Shown piece after piece: positions 26,828 to 37,277 of a stretch of 39,344 nucleotides of DNA; the first letter of the stretch is position 1; each line of letters begins with the position of its first letter. A model generated the notes under the pieces. The model saw nothing but the letters and a program-made list of their open reading frames with translations, ran no database searches and was not told where the DNA came from. Source of the DNA: Thermoproteota archaeon (GTDB lineage Archaea > Thermoproteota > Bathyarchaeia > Bathyarchaeales > Bathycorpusculaceae); the NCBI GenBank assembly GCA_012513715.1, contig JAAZBP010000170.1, positions 1 to 39,344 of the forward strand, in the 5' to 3' direction. A program made the position numbers and the translations under genes.

Positions 26828-26886
26828 GTATCGTTTTTCAATAGGGAAAATTCTAAATGTTAGTTCCCGACAATATTTGCAGTTGA

Positions 26887-27294
26887 ATGATTATGAGTGT
26901 AAAAGAAGACCCCATCAAAATGCACAAGGATGCCAATGCTTTAATGGAAAACGGTAAATTTGCTGAAGCAAGAAATCTTTTTGTCAAGGTTGCTGATCTT
27001 TATTATAAAGGCCAGAACTATTTTGGCTCAGCTGAAATGAATTATAAAGCAGGCGAATGTAGTCTAAACTTGAAAGAACATGAGAAAGCAGTAGAATACT
27101 TCACTAAATCCGCCGATATATCTCTTGCAAAAGGATATGAACGCTATGGCTTAAGTGCACTTGAGAATGTGCGAGAAAGCCAGAAAGCTTTGGGTAATGA
27201 AAAAGAAGTTGAAGAACTCAACAAGAAGATAGATGAAATTAACAAAAAACAGCAAGAAGCTGAAAGTGATTCTTCTTTCTCCGTATTCTCTTAA
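26887..27294 (+). CDS. small TPR-repeat protein
   Basis: Helical repeats: DANALMENGKFAEARNLFVKVADLYYKGQNYFGSAEMNYKAGECSLNLKEHEKAVEYFTKSADISLAKG. Confidence 0.75.
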   Translation: MIMSVKEDPIKMHKDANALMENGKFAEARNLFVKVADLYYKGQNYFGSAEMNYKAGECSLNLKEHEKAVEYFTKSADISLAKGYERYGLSALENVRESQKALGNEKEVEELNKKIDEINKKQQEAESDSSFSVFS

Positions 27295-27512
27295 ACCTTT
27301 AACAGTCTTCTTTTTTTTATATTTTTATAATCTCTTTCTTATTAAACAAAATTAATTTGGGACGTATTAACATTAGTCTTTTGAAGTTCAATTAATCTGT
27401 CTATTACTTTGTCTGCTACTTTTTGGTTTAAATTTAGCAGCTTAAGAAATATCTGATAGTATTTATTTACTTAAGTCATTCAAATCAATATGCTTAATAG
27501 GAAATATCATAG

Positions 27513-28253
27513 ATGCTCAAGATAAAAAAAGAAGAATTTTACAACCGCCAGACATTATTAAAAGAACTTGGGTTAGTTGGCCAACAAAAACTTGCAAATG
27601 CAAGAATTGCAGTAGTTGGTGTAGGTGGACTTGGCTGTGTTTCATCACTTTATCTTTCTTTGGCAGGGGTTGGTTACATACGCTTAATCGACTATGACAC
27701 TGTAAAAATTCACAATCTTCACCGCCAAATACTCTATACCTCTGGAGAACTTGGTCAGAATAAAGCAGAAGTAGCCGCAGAAAGGTTGAGGAAGCAGAAT
27801 CCGTTCATAAAGATTGAGGCGGTTACAGATAAGGTAACTGAGGTTAATGTCAAAGGCCTATTAAGTGACGTTGACTGTGTGGTTGACGGCTTAGATAATC
27901 TTCTAACTCGTTACCTAGTAAATCATGCATGTGTAAAGATGCAGGTTCCCTACATTTTTGGGGCAGCTACCGGTCTAGAAGGTAACTTATCCGTTTTTTC
28001 TCCACCTGAAACTGGCTGCCTTGAATGTATTATGCCAAAAGAGCTAGTTAACATTCAAAAGAAAAGTGAATTTGGCATAATTGGTGCCACATCTGGTGTT
28101 ATAGGAACTCTCCAAGCTTTGGAAACAATAAAGCTTCTAGCCGGAATTGGCAAATTGTTAAAGAATGAATTGATGGTTTACGATTTCAGAGACATGAACT
28201 TAACCGTTGTTAAAATCGCTAAAAATTCCAAATGTAACGTTTGTAGTGTCTAG
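27513..28253 (+). CDS. ThiF/MoeB/HesA family adenylyltransferase (E1-like)
   Basis: RIAVVGVGGLGCVSSLYLSLAGVGYIRLIDYDTVKIHNLHRQILYT, VVDGLDNLLTRYLVN, and CxxC pairs GCLEC/KCNVC. Confidence 0.93.
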   Translation: MLKIKKEEFYNRQTLLKELGLVGQQKLANARIAVVGVGGLGCVSSLYLSLAGVGYIRLIDYDTVKIHNLHRQILYTSGELGQNKAEVAAERLRKQNPFIKIEAVTDKVTEVNVKGLLSDVDCVVDGLDNLLTRYLVNHACVKMQVPYIFGAATGLEGNLSVFSPPETGCLECIMPKELVNIQKKSEFGIIGATSGVIGTLQALETIKLLAGIGKLLKNELMVYDFRDMNLTVVKIAKNSKCNVCSV

Positions 28254-29636
28254 CTATATTATTAAACTAAAACTAAAATAGTTAATTTCAACCCATAAAA
28301 CTACTGATGCCACAACAACTTCTACTATAGAGAGAACTGCTCCAACTTTTAGGTAGCTTTTAAGACTTATATTTACACCCTTTCTTTTCATAATCTCAAG
28401 CCACATTAAAATTGCAAGTGAACCGAGTGGGAAGAAGTGTGGTCCTAAATTGTTGCCAATTATGTTTGAGAATACAAGACCCGTGAACATTTGGTTACTT
28501 AACACAATTGTGTTAGTTATCTGCTGAATTGACATTAAGCCCAGAATTGTCATTGGCCAATTGTTCATCAAGCTTGCACCAAATGTAACAATTAGGCTTG
28601 GTGAAATTATTCCAAATATAGATGGCATTGAGTTTGTTTCAACTAAAAGTGACGCCAACAAATCAGCTATTCCAGCATTAGTTAATCCTTGGACTACTAG
28701 GAAAATGCTCAACATGAACAACACTATATCCCAGTTTATCTCACTAGCCAAACCTTTGAGACCTTTACGTTTACTGTCTGCTCCGTAAATTTTGAGATTC
28801 ATACAATAAACTATTAAAAGAAAAATTGCGCCAGAGCAGATTACTAAGGAAACAGGAATCCTATATAGTGAAGCAGTGACATAGCCTACGTCAATTGCAA
28901 CTAATGTTGCCAAACTGATTTTCAGCATTCCTGTACCTATAGGTGTTGAATCTGTGTCTACATTATCGATTAAACTAATATCATACTTCTTAGGGATTTT
29001 TTTCCTAAAAAACATGTAGACAATTAAAATGCTGGTTGTTATTGTTGCTAAAGCTATTGGACCCATAAAAATGAAGTGATCTATGAAAGTGTATCCAAAG
29101 TAGTCTGCACTAAGGATGTTTATAGGGTTGCTGGTAATTAGAGGCATCGCAGCTGTATCAGCAATTAATCCTGCTGAAAAAAGGTATGCTAATTTACTTT
29201 TTCCGTCAAATTTTAGTCTATTAATTATTTCTAAAACAATCGGTGTTAAAATCAACACAGCACTATCGTTTGCGAAAAGAATACTGACGACCGTAGTTAA
29301 AATAGAAATATAGAAATAAAGTCTAATTCCGCTTCCATTTGCAAGTCGAACAACCTTTAGTGCAGCCCACTTGAAGAAGCCCATAGCATCTAAAATTACC
29401 GCAAACGCAACTATTCCTATGAAGGCCAATGATGCGTCCCAAATATTTGCAAATGCTTGTGCTGCCTGTCCTAAAGTGACTGTGCCTAGTACAAGTGAAG
29501 CTACTGCGCCAATCCCTGCTGCATAACCAAGCTTTATGCCTCTTGGACGTTTAATCATAAGAAATAGAGTTGTAGCAAAAATCACTATTGAAACTACAGA
29601 GATGTAATCCAAAGTGAGCCTCGCATGGATAAGCAC
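28254..29636 (-). CDS. ArsB/NhaD (ion transporter superfamily) permease
   Basis: About 11 TM segments; ILFANDSAVLILTPIVLEI, ADTAAMPLITSNPINILSADYFG, VTFGASLMNNWPMTILG. Confidence 0.87.
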   Translation of the reverse strand: MLIHARLTLDYISVVSIVIFATTLFLMIKRPRGIKLGYAAGIGAVASLVLGTVTLGQAAQAFANIWDASLAFIGIVAFAVILDAMGFFKWAALKVVRLANGSGIRLYFYISILTTVVSILFANDSAVLILTPIVLEIINRLKFDGKSKLAYLFSAGLIADTAAMPLITSNPINILSADYFGYTFIDHFIFMGPIALATITTSILIVYMFFRKKIPKKYDISLIDNVDTDSTPIGTGMLKISLATLVAIDVGYVTASLYRIPVSLVICSGAIFLLIVYCMNLKIYGADSKRKGLKGLASEINWDIVLFMLSIFLVVQGLTNAGIADLLASLLVETNSMPSIFGIISPSLIVTFGASLMNNWPMTILGLMSIQQITNTIVLSNQMFTGLVFSNIIGNNLGPHFFPLGSLAILMWLEIMKRKGVNISLKSYLKVGAVLSIVEVVVASVVLWVEINYFSFSLII

Positions 29637-29740
29637 GCGTATCTTTCAGATATAAAAACTAGCTTATAGAAAATATGGATAAATGGAGTTTAGAAGTACA
29701 AAATTAAATATTTAAAAAACAAAAAAAGAAAAGAGGTTTA

Positions 29741-30802
29741 CTATTTCTTAAGTTTCTTTGGTCTCAGTGAACGAACAGTTGTTCCTGCACGCCACATTTC
29801 ACTATTACCCATTGCTTTTAGCTCATCAGCAAGTTTCTGTTTGTAATCATCGCCTTTACTTTTTTCAAGAACGATATGTGTTTCTTCTCCAGCAGCTACA
29901 AGGTCGTATAGTGAATCAAATACTGGTTGAGTGGCACTACGGAAACGCTCTTTCCATCTAAGTGCACCAATACGTGCGGTTTCACTGCAATTGTTATACA
30001 TCCAGTCCATCCCATTTTCGTCAACAAGGCGGATAAGACTTTGTGTGAGTTCTTCAACGGTTTCGTTAAACGCTTCACTTGGACTATGACCGTGTGCCCG
30101 AAGCGTATTATATTGTGCTTCTAAAATTCCTTCTAAGGCACCCATTAATGTTCCACGTTCACCTGTTAGGTCACTGTAGACTTCTTTTTCAAATGTAGTT
30201 GGAAACAGATAACCTGAGCCTATTGATATTCCAAGCGCTTTAGCACGGTCAAAAGCTTTGCCTGTTGCATCTTGGAAAACCGCAAAACTGCTGTTTATTC
30301 CGCTTCCATCAACGAAGTTACGACGAACACTTGTTCCTGAACCTTTAGGTGCAACCAGAATAACATCCACATTGTCCGGCGGGATTATGCCTGTTTGTTC
30401 CTTGTATACTATTGAGAATCCATGGCTAAAGTATAGTGCGTCTCCCTTCTTCAGAGTAGCTTTGATTCTTGGCCAAACTACTTTTTGTCCTGAATCTGTA
30501 AGAAGGAACATTTTAATTGTACCCATTTTGGCTGCTTCTTCAAGCGGGAAAAGATTTTCACCTGGAATCCATCCATCTGCGACTGCTTTATCCCAATCTT
30601 TTTTGAACATTCCCTCTTTTTCTTGTCCAATGATTACCTTTACACCGTTGTCTCTCATGTTAAGTGATTGAGCTTGACCTTGTATTCCATAACCAAGGGA
30701 GACGACAACTTCGTCTTTTAGGATTGTCTGGGCTTGTTCTATTGTAAATTCTTTTCGGGTGATGACGTCTTCTTGAACGCCACCGAAATCCATCTTTACC
30801 AT
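29741..30802 (-). CDS. ilvC: ketol-acid reductoisomerase
   Basis: VVSLGYGIQGQAQSLNMRDNGVKVIIG, VILVAPKGSGTSVRRNFVDGSGINSSFAVFQDATGKAFDRAKALGISIGSG, ERGTLMGALEGILEAQY. Confidence 0.93.
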   Translation of the reverse strand: MVKMDFGGVQEDVITRKEFTIEQAQTILKDEVVVSLGYGIQGQAQSLNMRDNGVKVIIGQEKEGMFKKDWDKAVADGWIPGENLFPLEEAAKMGTIKMFLLTDSGQKVVWPRIKATLKKGDALYFSHGFSIVYKEQTGIIPPDNVDVILVAPKGSGTSVRRNFVDGSGINSSFAVFQDATGKAFDRAKALGISIGSGYLFPTTFEKEVYSDLTGERGTLMGALEGILEAQYNTLRAHGHSPSEAFNETVEELTQSLIRLVDENGMDWMYNNCSETARIGALRWKERFRSATQPVFDSLYDLVAAGEETHIVLEKSKGDDYKQKLADELKAMGNSEMWRAGTTVRSLRPKKLKK

Positions 30803-30911
30803 TTTATATTTCCTCGTAATTCAATCTATTAGAATGGCATAATTAAGAATTATCCCTTAAAAAATATTCAGGTATTGTTATTTAATTCCTTTACCGCTTA
30901 TCTTCTAGATA

Positions 30912-31682
30912 TTAAGGATGTTCCTGAAATCTTTTTATAAAAGTTAATGTTCGTAGCCAAACCAAAAAGTATGTCAAAATCCTTTTTTCACCTAATAATA
31001 TGCTATTAGTAGTTTCATCTAATTTAGGTGACGAACAACCAGAGTCATTGCTTTTTCCCATCAAATGTGCCGGTTCTTTTATAGAATTAATTATTACTGC
31101 ACTAATCCCCATACCCAGAGATACAGCAATTATCATCTGAGGAATAGTCTCAAGCACTATATCAAGTGCAAATGTAAATGGGCTTATAATTAATAGAACC
31201 ACACCTGCATGTAATAATTCAATACTCGCTGCAAATAATATCGCGGGAATAATCCCCAACATTTTCCCTTTATTCAACTTGTATACTAAACCCGCAATTA
31301 AACCAGCGAATATAGTTGCCAAAGAACAGGGAACACAAGTTGCTCCGCCAAGCAATAAACGATGTATTCCTCCGATTAACCCGACCGCGGTACCTACAAC
31401 TGGACCACCGACAAGTCCAGCTACCATAGGCGCAAGATCTCTGATGTTGGTTATGGCCCCAGAGCTTTCGGGTGACCCAATGTATGTGCCAAAAATTGAG
31501 AACAAACCAAAAACGGTTACGAAAATAATATAATCCTTCATCATCGCCTTTTTAAAAATAACACGTTGAATCGTTGCTATTCGTGTAATAATTTCCATGA
31601 AAACAAATATGAATATTTCTGTGTGCGCAAAAAGCTCCAAGTATTCAGCTAAAAGTGCGTTGAAACCATTTGCTGTAGACAT
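30912..31682 (-). CDS. stand-alone 5TMR-LYT (LytS-type 5TM receptor) membrane protein
   Basis: NIRDLAPMVAGLVGGPVVGTAVGLIGGIHRLLLGGATCVPCSLATIFAGLIAGLVYK; no output domain after the TM region. Confidence 0.75.
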   Translation of the reverse strand: MSTANGFNALLAEYLELFAHTEIFIFVFMEIITRIATIQRVIFKKAMMKDYIIFVTVFGLFSIFGTYIGSPESSGAITNIRDLAPMVAGLVGGPVVGTAVGLIGGIHRLLLGGATCVPCSLATIFAGLIAGLVYKLNKGKMLGIIPAILFAASIELLHAGVVLLIISPFTFALDIVLETIPQMIIAVSLGMGISAVIINSIKEPAHLMGKSNDSGCSSPKLDETTNSILLGEKRILTYFLVWLRTLTFIKRFQEHP

Positions 31683-31828
31683 AAACTACCTCTTAATTTC
31701 AATACTATTGACTAGCTGCCATTTAAAAATTTAATATGTTATACTCTCTATATTTCCACTTCACTTCTGTAAAAAATTGATTTATTCCAGTAACTATGTA
31801 TTACACTTCTTAAATTATATTTAATGCC

Positions 31829-31846
31829 AACATACGATTGTATGTT
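31829..31846. promoter_or_regulatory. palindrome AACATAC-GATT-GTATGTT in the clpB promoter region
   Basis: Perfect 7-bp arms directly downstream of a TATA-like AAATTATATTTAA, 60 nt before the clpB ATG. Confidence 0.55.
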
Positions 31847-31906
31847 AGTAACAGAATAACAAATATAATGAAATTCAAAAATATTTAGTTGAGGAGGACT
31901 GCATAA

Positions 31907-34498
31907 ATGGATTTGAATAATTTTACAATAAAAGCACAGGAAGCTATTCAAAAAGCTGCTGAAATTGCCACAGCCAAACAGAACCAATCTATCGATCCCT
32001 CACACATGTTAAAGGGAATATTGGTGGTTGATGAAAATGTGGTTCCTTATCTACTGCGAAAACTAAACGTTAACTTTGAATCCTTTTCAACATCACTTGA
32101 CCGAATAATAGATTCTTTACCTAAGGTTAGTGGTGGACAACAGTATTTTTCATCTAATTCTAATCGTGTTCTGCAGAAATCGTTGGAAATAGCTTCTAAA
32201 TTTAAGGATCAATTCATTTCTATCGAACATCTGTTACTGGGAATTTTAGCAATAGGCGATGCTACTTCAAGATTGCTTACAAGCAATGGTGTTACTGAAA
32301 AAGATCTAACGATAGCTATCAAGCAATTAAGGAAAGGCTCTACCGTAAATTCTCAAACTGCCGAAGAAACTTATAATGCCCTAAATAAATACGCATTAAA
32401 CTTGAACGATAGGGCAAGAATGGGCAAACTTGATCCTGTAATAGGCAGAGACGAGGAAATCCGTAGAGTTCTCCAAATTTTATCTCGTAGGACAAAAAAT
32501 AATCCAATTCTAATCGGCGAACCGGGTGTGGGAAAAACTGCAATCGCAGAGGGTATAGCTTATCGCATAATCAATGGGGATGTGCCTGATAATCTTAAGT
32601 CAAAACAAATCTTTTCACTAGACATGGGTTCCCTTATAGCAGGAGCAAAATATAAAGGCGAATTCGAAGAGCGCCTAAAAAGTGTAGTGAAGGAAGTTAT
32701 CTCAGCTGAAGGCGAAATAGTACTGTTCATAGACGAAATACATACCCTCGTAGGAGCGGGAGGTGGTGAAGGTGCAATGGATGCGGCTAACATCCTAAAA
32801 CCTGCGTTAGCTAAAGGTGATTTACGTGCAATAGGCGCTACGACTCTAAATGAATACCAGAAATATTTTGAAAAAGACAAAGCTCTTGAACGAAGGTTCC
32901 AGCCCGTTATGGTGAATGAACCTTCAACTTTGGATGCAATTTCAATTCTTCGAGGATTAAAAGAGCGTTACGAAGTATATCACCATGTAAGAATCACAGA
33001 TGAAGCAATAATAGCGGCAGTTGAGCTCTCTCAGAAATATATCTCCGATCGTTTTCTACCAGATAAGGCAATTGATTTAATCGACGAGGCAGCGGCTAAA
33101 CTTCGACTTGAAATTAATTCTGAACCTGAAGACTTAGAAAAAATAGATCGAAAGATACGCCAATTAGAAATAGAACGTGAAGCAATCAAACGTGAAAAAG
33201 ATGAAAGCAAACTTAAAGCACTCAACCAAGAAATTTCTAACCTAACTGAAGAACGCAATCAGATGCGCGCCAAATGGCACGCTGAAAAAGATTTGGTTGA
33301 AAAAATTCAGATTAAAAAGAACGAAATTGAGCAACTGAAGTTTGAACAAGATGTAGCAAATAGAGAAGGTGAACTAGGGAAAGTAGCTGAAATTCGCTAT
33401 GGCAAAATTCCTGAAGCAGAAAAAACTATCGAAACTCTAAAGCATAAACTCTTAGAGCTGCAGAAAGAATCTGCAATGGTTAATGAGCAAGTTGATGCTG
33501 AACAAATAGCTGAAGTAGTATCCCGCTGGACTGGGATACCCGTTAGTCGAATGTTACAAAGCGAGAAGCAAAAGTTGCTCAACATTGAAACAGAATTGCA
33601 TAAACGAGTTATAGGGCAAGACGAGGCAATCAGTGCAGTATCAGATGCCATTAGACGGAACCGTGCGGGTTTACAGGATCCCAAGCGTCCTATAGGTTCT
33701 TTCATCTTTTTGGGTACAACTGGTGTTGGAAAAACAGAATTAGCAAAGGCTCTGGCTGAATACTTATTTAACAACGAAAACAACATGGTGAGAATTGATA
33801 TGTCTGAATATCAGGAGCGCCATTCTGTTTCAAGACTGGTCGGTGCACCTCCAGGTTATGTTGGTTACGAGGAAAGTGGACAACTAACTGAGTCCATTAG
33901 AAGAAAACCCTACTCGGTTGTACTTCTGGACGAAATTGAAAAAGCTCATCCAGACGTTTTCAACATATTGCTTCAAGTACTAGATGATGGTAGGCTTACA
34001 GATAACAAGGGTCGAACGGTAGACTTCAAAAATACAATAATAATAATGACTTCCAACATCGGCTCACATATAATTCAAGAAAACCTAGAGAAAGTAACTG
34101 ACAAAAACCGTGGAGAAATATTGGAGCGAACAAAAACTCAGGTCTTCGAATTACTTAAGAAAACAATTAAACCAGAATTCCTAAACCGTATTGACGAGAT
34201 AATAATGTTCCAACCTTTAACACAGCCAGAAATACACAAAATAGTGAAGCTTCAATTAAATAACATTCAGAATACTCTATCAAAAAGCAATATAAGCCTC
34301 ACAGTCACAGAAAAAGCTGTAGCTTTGATTGCTCGTATCGGTTTTGACCCTCAATTCGGAGCTAGACCAATAAAACGTGTAATACAAAAGAAACTGCTAA
34401 ATGACTTATCAAAAATGATTTTAGAAGAAAAAGTTAGTAAAGACTCAGTTATTATCGTAGATGAAATTAACGGTGAATTAACGTTTAAAAATGAATGA
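31907..34498 (+). CDS. clpB: ATP-dependent disaggregase ClpB
   Basis: Two AAA+ modules ([34 protein letters not shown]), [20 protein letters not shown], coiled-coil M domain, [13 protein letters not shown]; 863 aa; RBS GAGGAGG before ATG. Confidence 0.96.
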   Translation: MDLNNFTIKAQEAIQKAAEIATAKQNQSIDPSHMLKGILVVDENVVPYLLRKLNVNFESFSTSLDRIIDSLPKVSGGQQYFSSNSNRVLQKSLEIASKFKDQFISIEHLLLGILAIGDATSRLLTSNGVTEKDLTIAIKQLRKGSTVNSQTAEETYNALNKYALNLNDRARMGKLDPVIGRDEEIRRVLQILSRRTKNNPILIGEPGVGKTAIAEGIAYRIINGDVPDNLKSKQIFSLDMGSLIAGAKYKGEFEERLKSVVKEVISAEGEIVLFIDEIHTLVGAGGGEGAMDAANILKPALAKGDLRAIGATTLNEYQKYFEKDKALERRFQPVMVNEPSTLDAISILRGLKERYEVYHHVRITDEAIIAAVELSQKYISDRFLPDKAIDLIDEAAAKLRLEINSEPEDLEKIDRKIRQLEIEREAIKREKDESKLKALNQEISNLTEERNQMRAKWHAEKDLVEKIQIKKNEIEQLKFEQDVANREGELGKVAEIRYGKIPEAEKTIETLKHKLLELQKESAMVNEQVDAEQIAEVVSRWTGIPVSRMLQSEKQKLLNIETELHKRVIGQDEAISAVSDAIRRNRAGLQDPKRPIGSFIFLGTTGVGKTELAKALAEYLFNNENNMVRIDMSEYQERHSVSRLVGAPPGYVGYEESGQLTESIRRKPYSVVLLDEIEKAHPDVFNILLQVLDDGRLTDNKGRTVDFKNTIIIMTSNIGSHIIQENLEKVTDKNRGEILERTKTQVFELLKKTIKPEFLNRIDEIIMFQPLTQPEIHKIVKLQLNNIQNTLSKSNISLTVTEKAVALIARIGFDPQFGARPIKRVIQKKLLNDLSKMILEEKVSKDSVIIVDEINGELTFKNE

Positions 34499-34597
34499 GC
34501 ACTTCCACTAAAACCTCTTTTTTAATCTATTTTTTTTGAGTTATCAATAGATATTAGGGAAAATTACATAAACACTGTAAATTAGTACTTCTTAAAC

Positions 34598-35086
34598 ATG
34601 ATCGATAAATTTACTGTAGATCTAATTGCTCCTTGTGGTATTAACTGTGGAATATGTAAAAGTTATCTTGCCTATTCACGGGGTGTACCATACAAGAAAG
34701 GTGAAGTATCCCATTGTTCAAGTTGTTTGATTCGAAACAAAAATTGTGCATTTATTAGAAAAAATTGTGAAAAACTCAGGAAAAAACAAATTCGCTTCTG
34801 TTACGAATGTTCAGACATGCCCTGCGAACAATTAGCTAAAATAGATCAATATTACCAAACACGATATGGTATGAGTATGGTTGAAAACCAGAAAATGATT
34901 CGAGAAAAAGGCACGACTGAATTCCTTAAACATCAAGCTGAAAAGTACATGTGTCCCAGCTGCGGTGATGTAGTTTCAGTCCACGATGGAAAATGTTATG
35001 CTTGTGGTTATCAAGGAGAAAATCCAACGAAAAGAATTAGCAAGTCGCAATTGAATCAGCGCCGTTGGAAGCCCAACCGAAAATAG
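34598..35086 (+). CDS. DUF3795-type cysteine-rich protein
   Basis: LIAPCGINCGICKSYLAYSRG...HCSSCLIRNKNCAFIRKNC...RFCYECSDMPCEQL...YMCPSCGDVVSVHDGKCYACG. Confidence 0.78.
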   Translation: MIDKFTVDLIAPCGINCGICKSYLAYSRGVPYKKGEVSHCSSCLIRNKNCAFIRKNCEKLRKKQIRFCYECSDMPCEQLAKIDQYYQTRYGMSMVENQKMIREKGTTEFLKHQAEKYMCPSCGDVVSVHDGKCYACGYQGENPTKRISKSQLNQRRWKPNRK

Positions 35087-35144
35087 AATGATCCTAAGAT
35101 ACTAAATTAATTTATAAAAGAAGAAGAGCGAAAGTATAAACTGG

Positions 35145-36056
35145 TTAAATTCCCATTAACTTTAGTAAAATAGCTTTCGCTGAGTACAGCCTATTTTTTG
35201 CCTGTTCATAGATTAACGCCTTTGGGTTTTCTATGACCTCTCCACTTATCTCGTAACCTCTGTGAATAGGCATATCATGCATAATATAGGCGTCGCTGTC
35301 TTCGAGAAGTCGAGAATTAACTTGGTATGGCATCATGAGTTTAATCCGCTTCTCTTTTTCCACGGCAAACTTTTTGTCAGTGAAAAATTCCATGTCAATC
35401 CATGTGTCAGTATAGACAAAATCTGCCTCAGCGACTGCTTTCTTAACTTCTATAGTTGACTCCCATAATCCTGTTTTTTTAGCTTTAGATAGTAATTCTT
35501 CATCTCTTGCCGCTTCGTTAAAAATTGGTGTTACCGTGGTCAGTTTAATGCCTGTTTTTGTGCAGCATTCAATCAATGAGTTAGTTACGTTATTATGTAC
35601 GCCGATGTAGACAAGTTTTGTGCCTTCAAGTTTTCCTTTTTTTTCTTTTATAGTTATCAAATCTGCTAATGCTTGGCTAGGGTGATATTTTTCGTCGCAT
35701 CCGTTAATAACTGGTACTTGGGATGCAGCTGCCATTCTTATTAAGTCAGCATTATATAATAACCGCGCCATAATACAATCAACGTTACGTGAAAGATACT
35801 TTATTTCGTCACCTATGTCAGCTAAGGCAAAATTCGTGGTTCGCCAATCAATAAATAGAGCATGACCTCCAAGCTGGGTCATAGCAACCTCAAAAGAAAC
35901 CCTAGTTCGAGTCGAAGTTTTTTGGAAAATTAACGCAGCAGATTTACCCCTTAATGTTTCAAAATACTTTTCAGGGTTAGCCTTAACTTCTATGCCTAAA
36001 TTCACTAACCTGTTAAGTTCCCCGCCAGATAATTCTTTGAAATTAATTAAATGCAT
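35145..36056 (-). CDS. argF: ornithine carbamoyltransferase
   Basis: MHLINFKELSGGELNRLVNLGIEVKANPEKYFETLRGKSAALIFQKTSTRTRVSFEVAMTQLGGHALFIDW; internal ATG at 36056 preferred over the track start at 36188. Confidence 0.93.
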   Translation of the reverse strand: MHLINFKELSGGELNRLVNLGIEVKANPEKYFETLRGKSAALIFQKTSTRTRVSFEVAMTQLGGHALFIDWRTTNFALADIGDEIKYLSRNVDCIMARLLYNADLIRMAAASQVPVINGCDEKYHPSQALADLITIKEKKGKLEGTKLVYIGVHNNVTNSLIECCTKTGIKLTTVTPIFNEAARDEELLSKAKKTGLWESTIEVKKAVAEADFVYTDTWIDMEFFTDKKFAVEKEKRIKLMMPYQVNSRLLEDSDAYIMHDMPIHRGYEISGEVIENPKALIYEQAKNRLYSAKAILLKLMGI

Positions 36057-36156
36057 ATTGTCTGCCTTCAAATACGCTTGAACCAATAATGGAATAATAA
36101 GCTTTATGCAAAACCTTTTTCCAGTATATCCACGCACCACATAAGAGGAACACAAC

Positions 36157-36984
36157 ATGATTCTATTGGTAGCATCAAATAAGGACACTGCAAGTCTAAA
36201 TATTAAAGAGCAAATTCTTAAGAACTATGTTTTCCAAAAAACCGACAAAGTTTTTCAAGAAAATCCGATTTATACAGCAAATGTAAACCAAAAACAAGTT
36301 AACTTAATAACTCTAGAAGAAGACGCAGTAAAAGCCCAAATGCTGCCTGAAAATTTTCCCGAAGCTCAATTAATAATATTCATCTCAAAACATAGTAGTC
36401 AAAGCGGAAAACCTACTTTATCAGTTCATACACCCGGCAACTTTGCAGACGCAGATTTAGGCGGACTTCCAAAAGCTGTTTCTGTTGCACCTGCGTTTGC
36501 TATGCAAACTGCTCTGCAGTCTTTATTATATCATAAAGAACATTCTGGACTTGACTACGAAGTATCCTATGAATGTACTCATCACGGACCTAGTCTGAAT
36601 GTTCCAACTATGTTTGTGGAATTAGGCAGCTTACCTCAACAATGGGTGGATTCTAGAGCAGCCAAAGCTGTAGCTGATAGTGCCATGGCAGCGATCTATA
36701 GGTTTTCATGTTCTACTTCTAATTCAGCTGTTTTAGGCATCGGAGGAACTCACTATAACCAACAATTCACAATTATGTCTATAGTTGGTGCGGCAGCTTT
36801 CGGTCATATCATACCCAAATATGCTATTCCAATGGCGGATTCTGATATGATAAAGCAATGCGTAGAAAAAACATTTGAAAAGGTGCCTCTAGCTATTCTC
36901 GATTGGAAAGGAATTAAAAGTGAAGATAAACCATCATTAATCTCAGCTTTAGAAGCTATAGGTTTACCATATAAAAAAGTATAA
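36157..36984 (+). CDS. dtdA: archaeal D-aminoacyl-tRNA deacylase (DTD2 type)
   Basis: FISKHSSQSGKPTLSVHTPGNFADADLGG, YEVSYECTHHGPSLNVPTMFVELGS, LGIGGTHYNQQFT. Confidence 0.92.
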   Translation: MILLVASNKDTASLNIKEQILKNYVFQKTDKVFQENPIYTANVNQKQVNLITLEEDAVKAQMLPENFPEAQLIIFISKHSSQSGKPTLSVHTPGNFADADLGGLPKAVSVAPAFAMQTALQSLLYHKEHSGLDYEVSYECTHHGPSLNVPTMFVELGSLPQQWVDSRAAKAVADSAMAAIYRFSCSTSNSAVLGIGGTHYNQQFTIMSIVGAAAFGHIIPKYAIPMADSDMIKQCVEKTFEKVPLAILDWKGIKSEDKPSLISALEAIGLPYKKV

Positions 36985-37103
36985 CTTACAACAAAACCAA
37001 TAATATTTGGTAAAGTTTAAAAGCTTGGCTACAGTAGCCTTTAAACCAAAAAGTTACAGCAATGTTTATTATTACTAATTGAAATCTTGAGTGTGCGATA
37101 AAT

Positions 37104-37277
37104 ATGGGCGTAAAATCTTGGCTAACACAAGCAGCTAGAGCATTGAAGCTAGCTTCCAAACCGGATCGCGAAGAATTATGGCTCTCCATAAAAATTAGTT
37201 TCTTAGGAATAGGTGCGATCGGCTTAATCGGTTTTGTAATCAAGATTATATCCTTTGCCCTAACCAATATAGCATAA
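37104..37277 (+). CDS. secE: preprotein translocase subunit SecE (57 aa; not in the ORF track)
   Basis: Read directly: MGVKSWLTQAARALKLASKPDREELWLSIKISFLGIGAIGLIGFVIKIISFALTNIA*; located upstream of spt5. Confidence 0.9.
   Translation: MGVKSWLTQAARALKLASKPDREELWLSIKISFLGIGAIGLIGFVIKIISFALTNIA

Noticed and set aside
30258-30671. 137-aa + strand ORF opposite ilvC
   Set aside because: Antisense of a well-supported gene, no recognisable motif.
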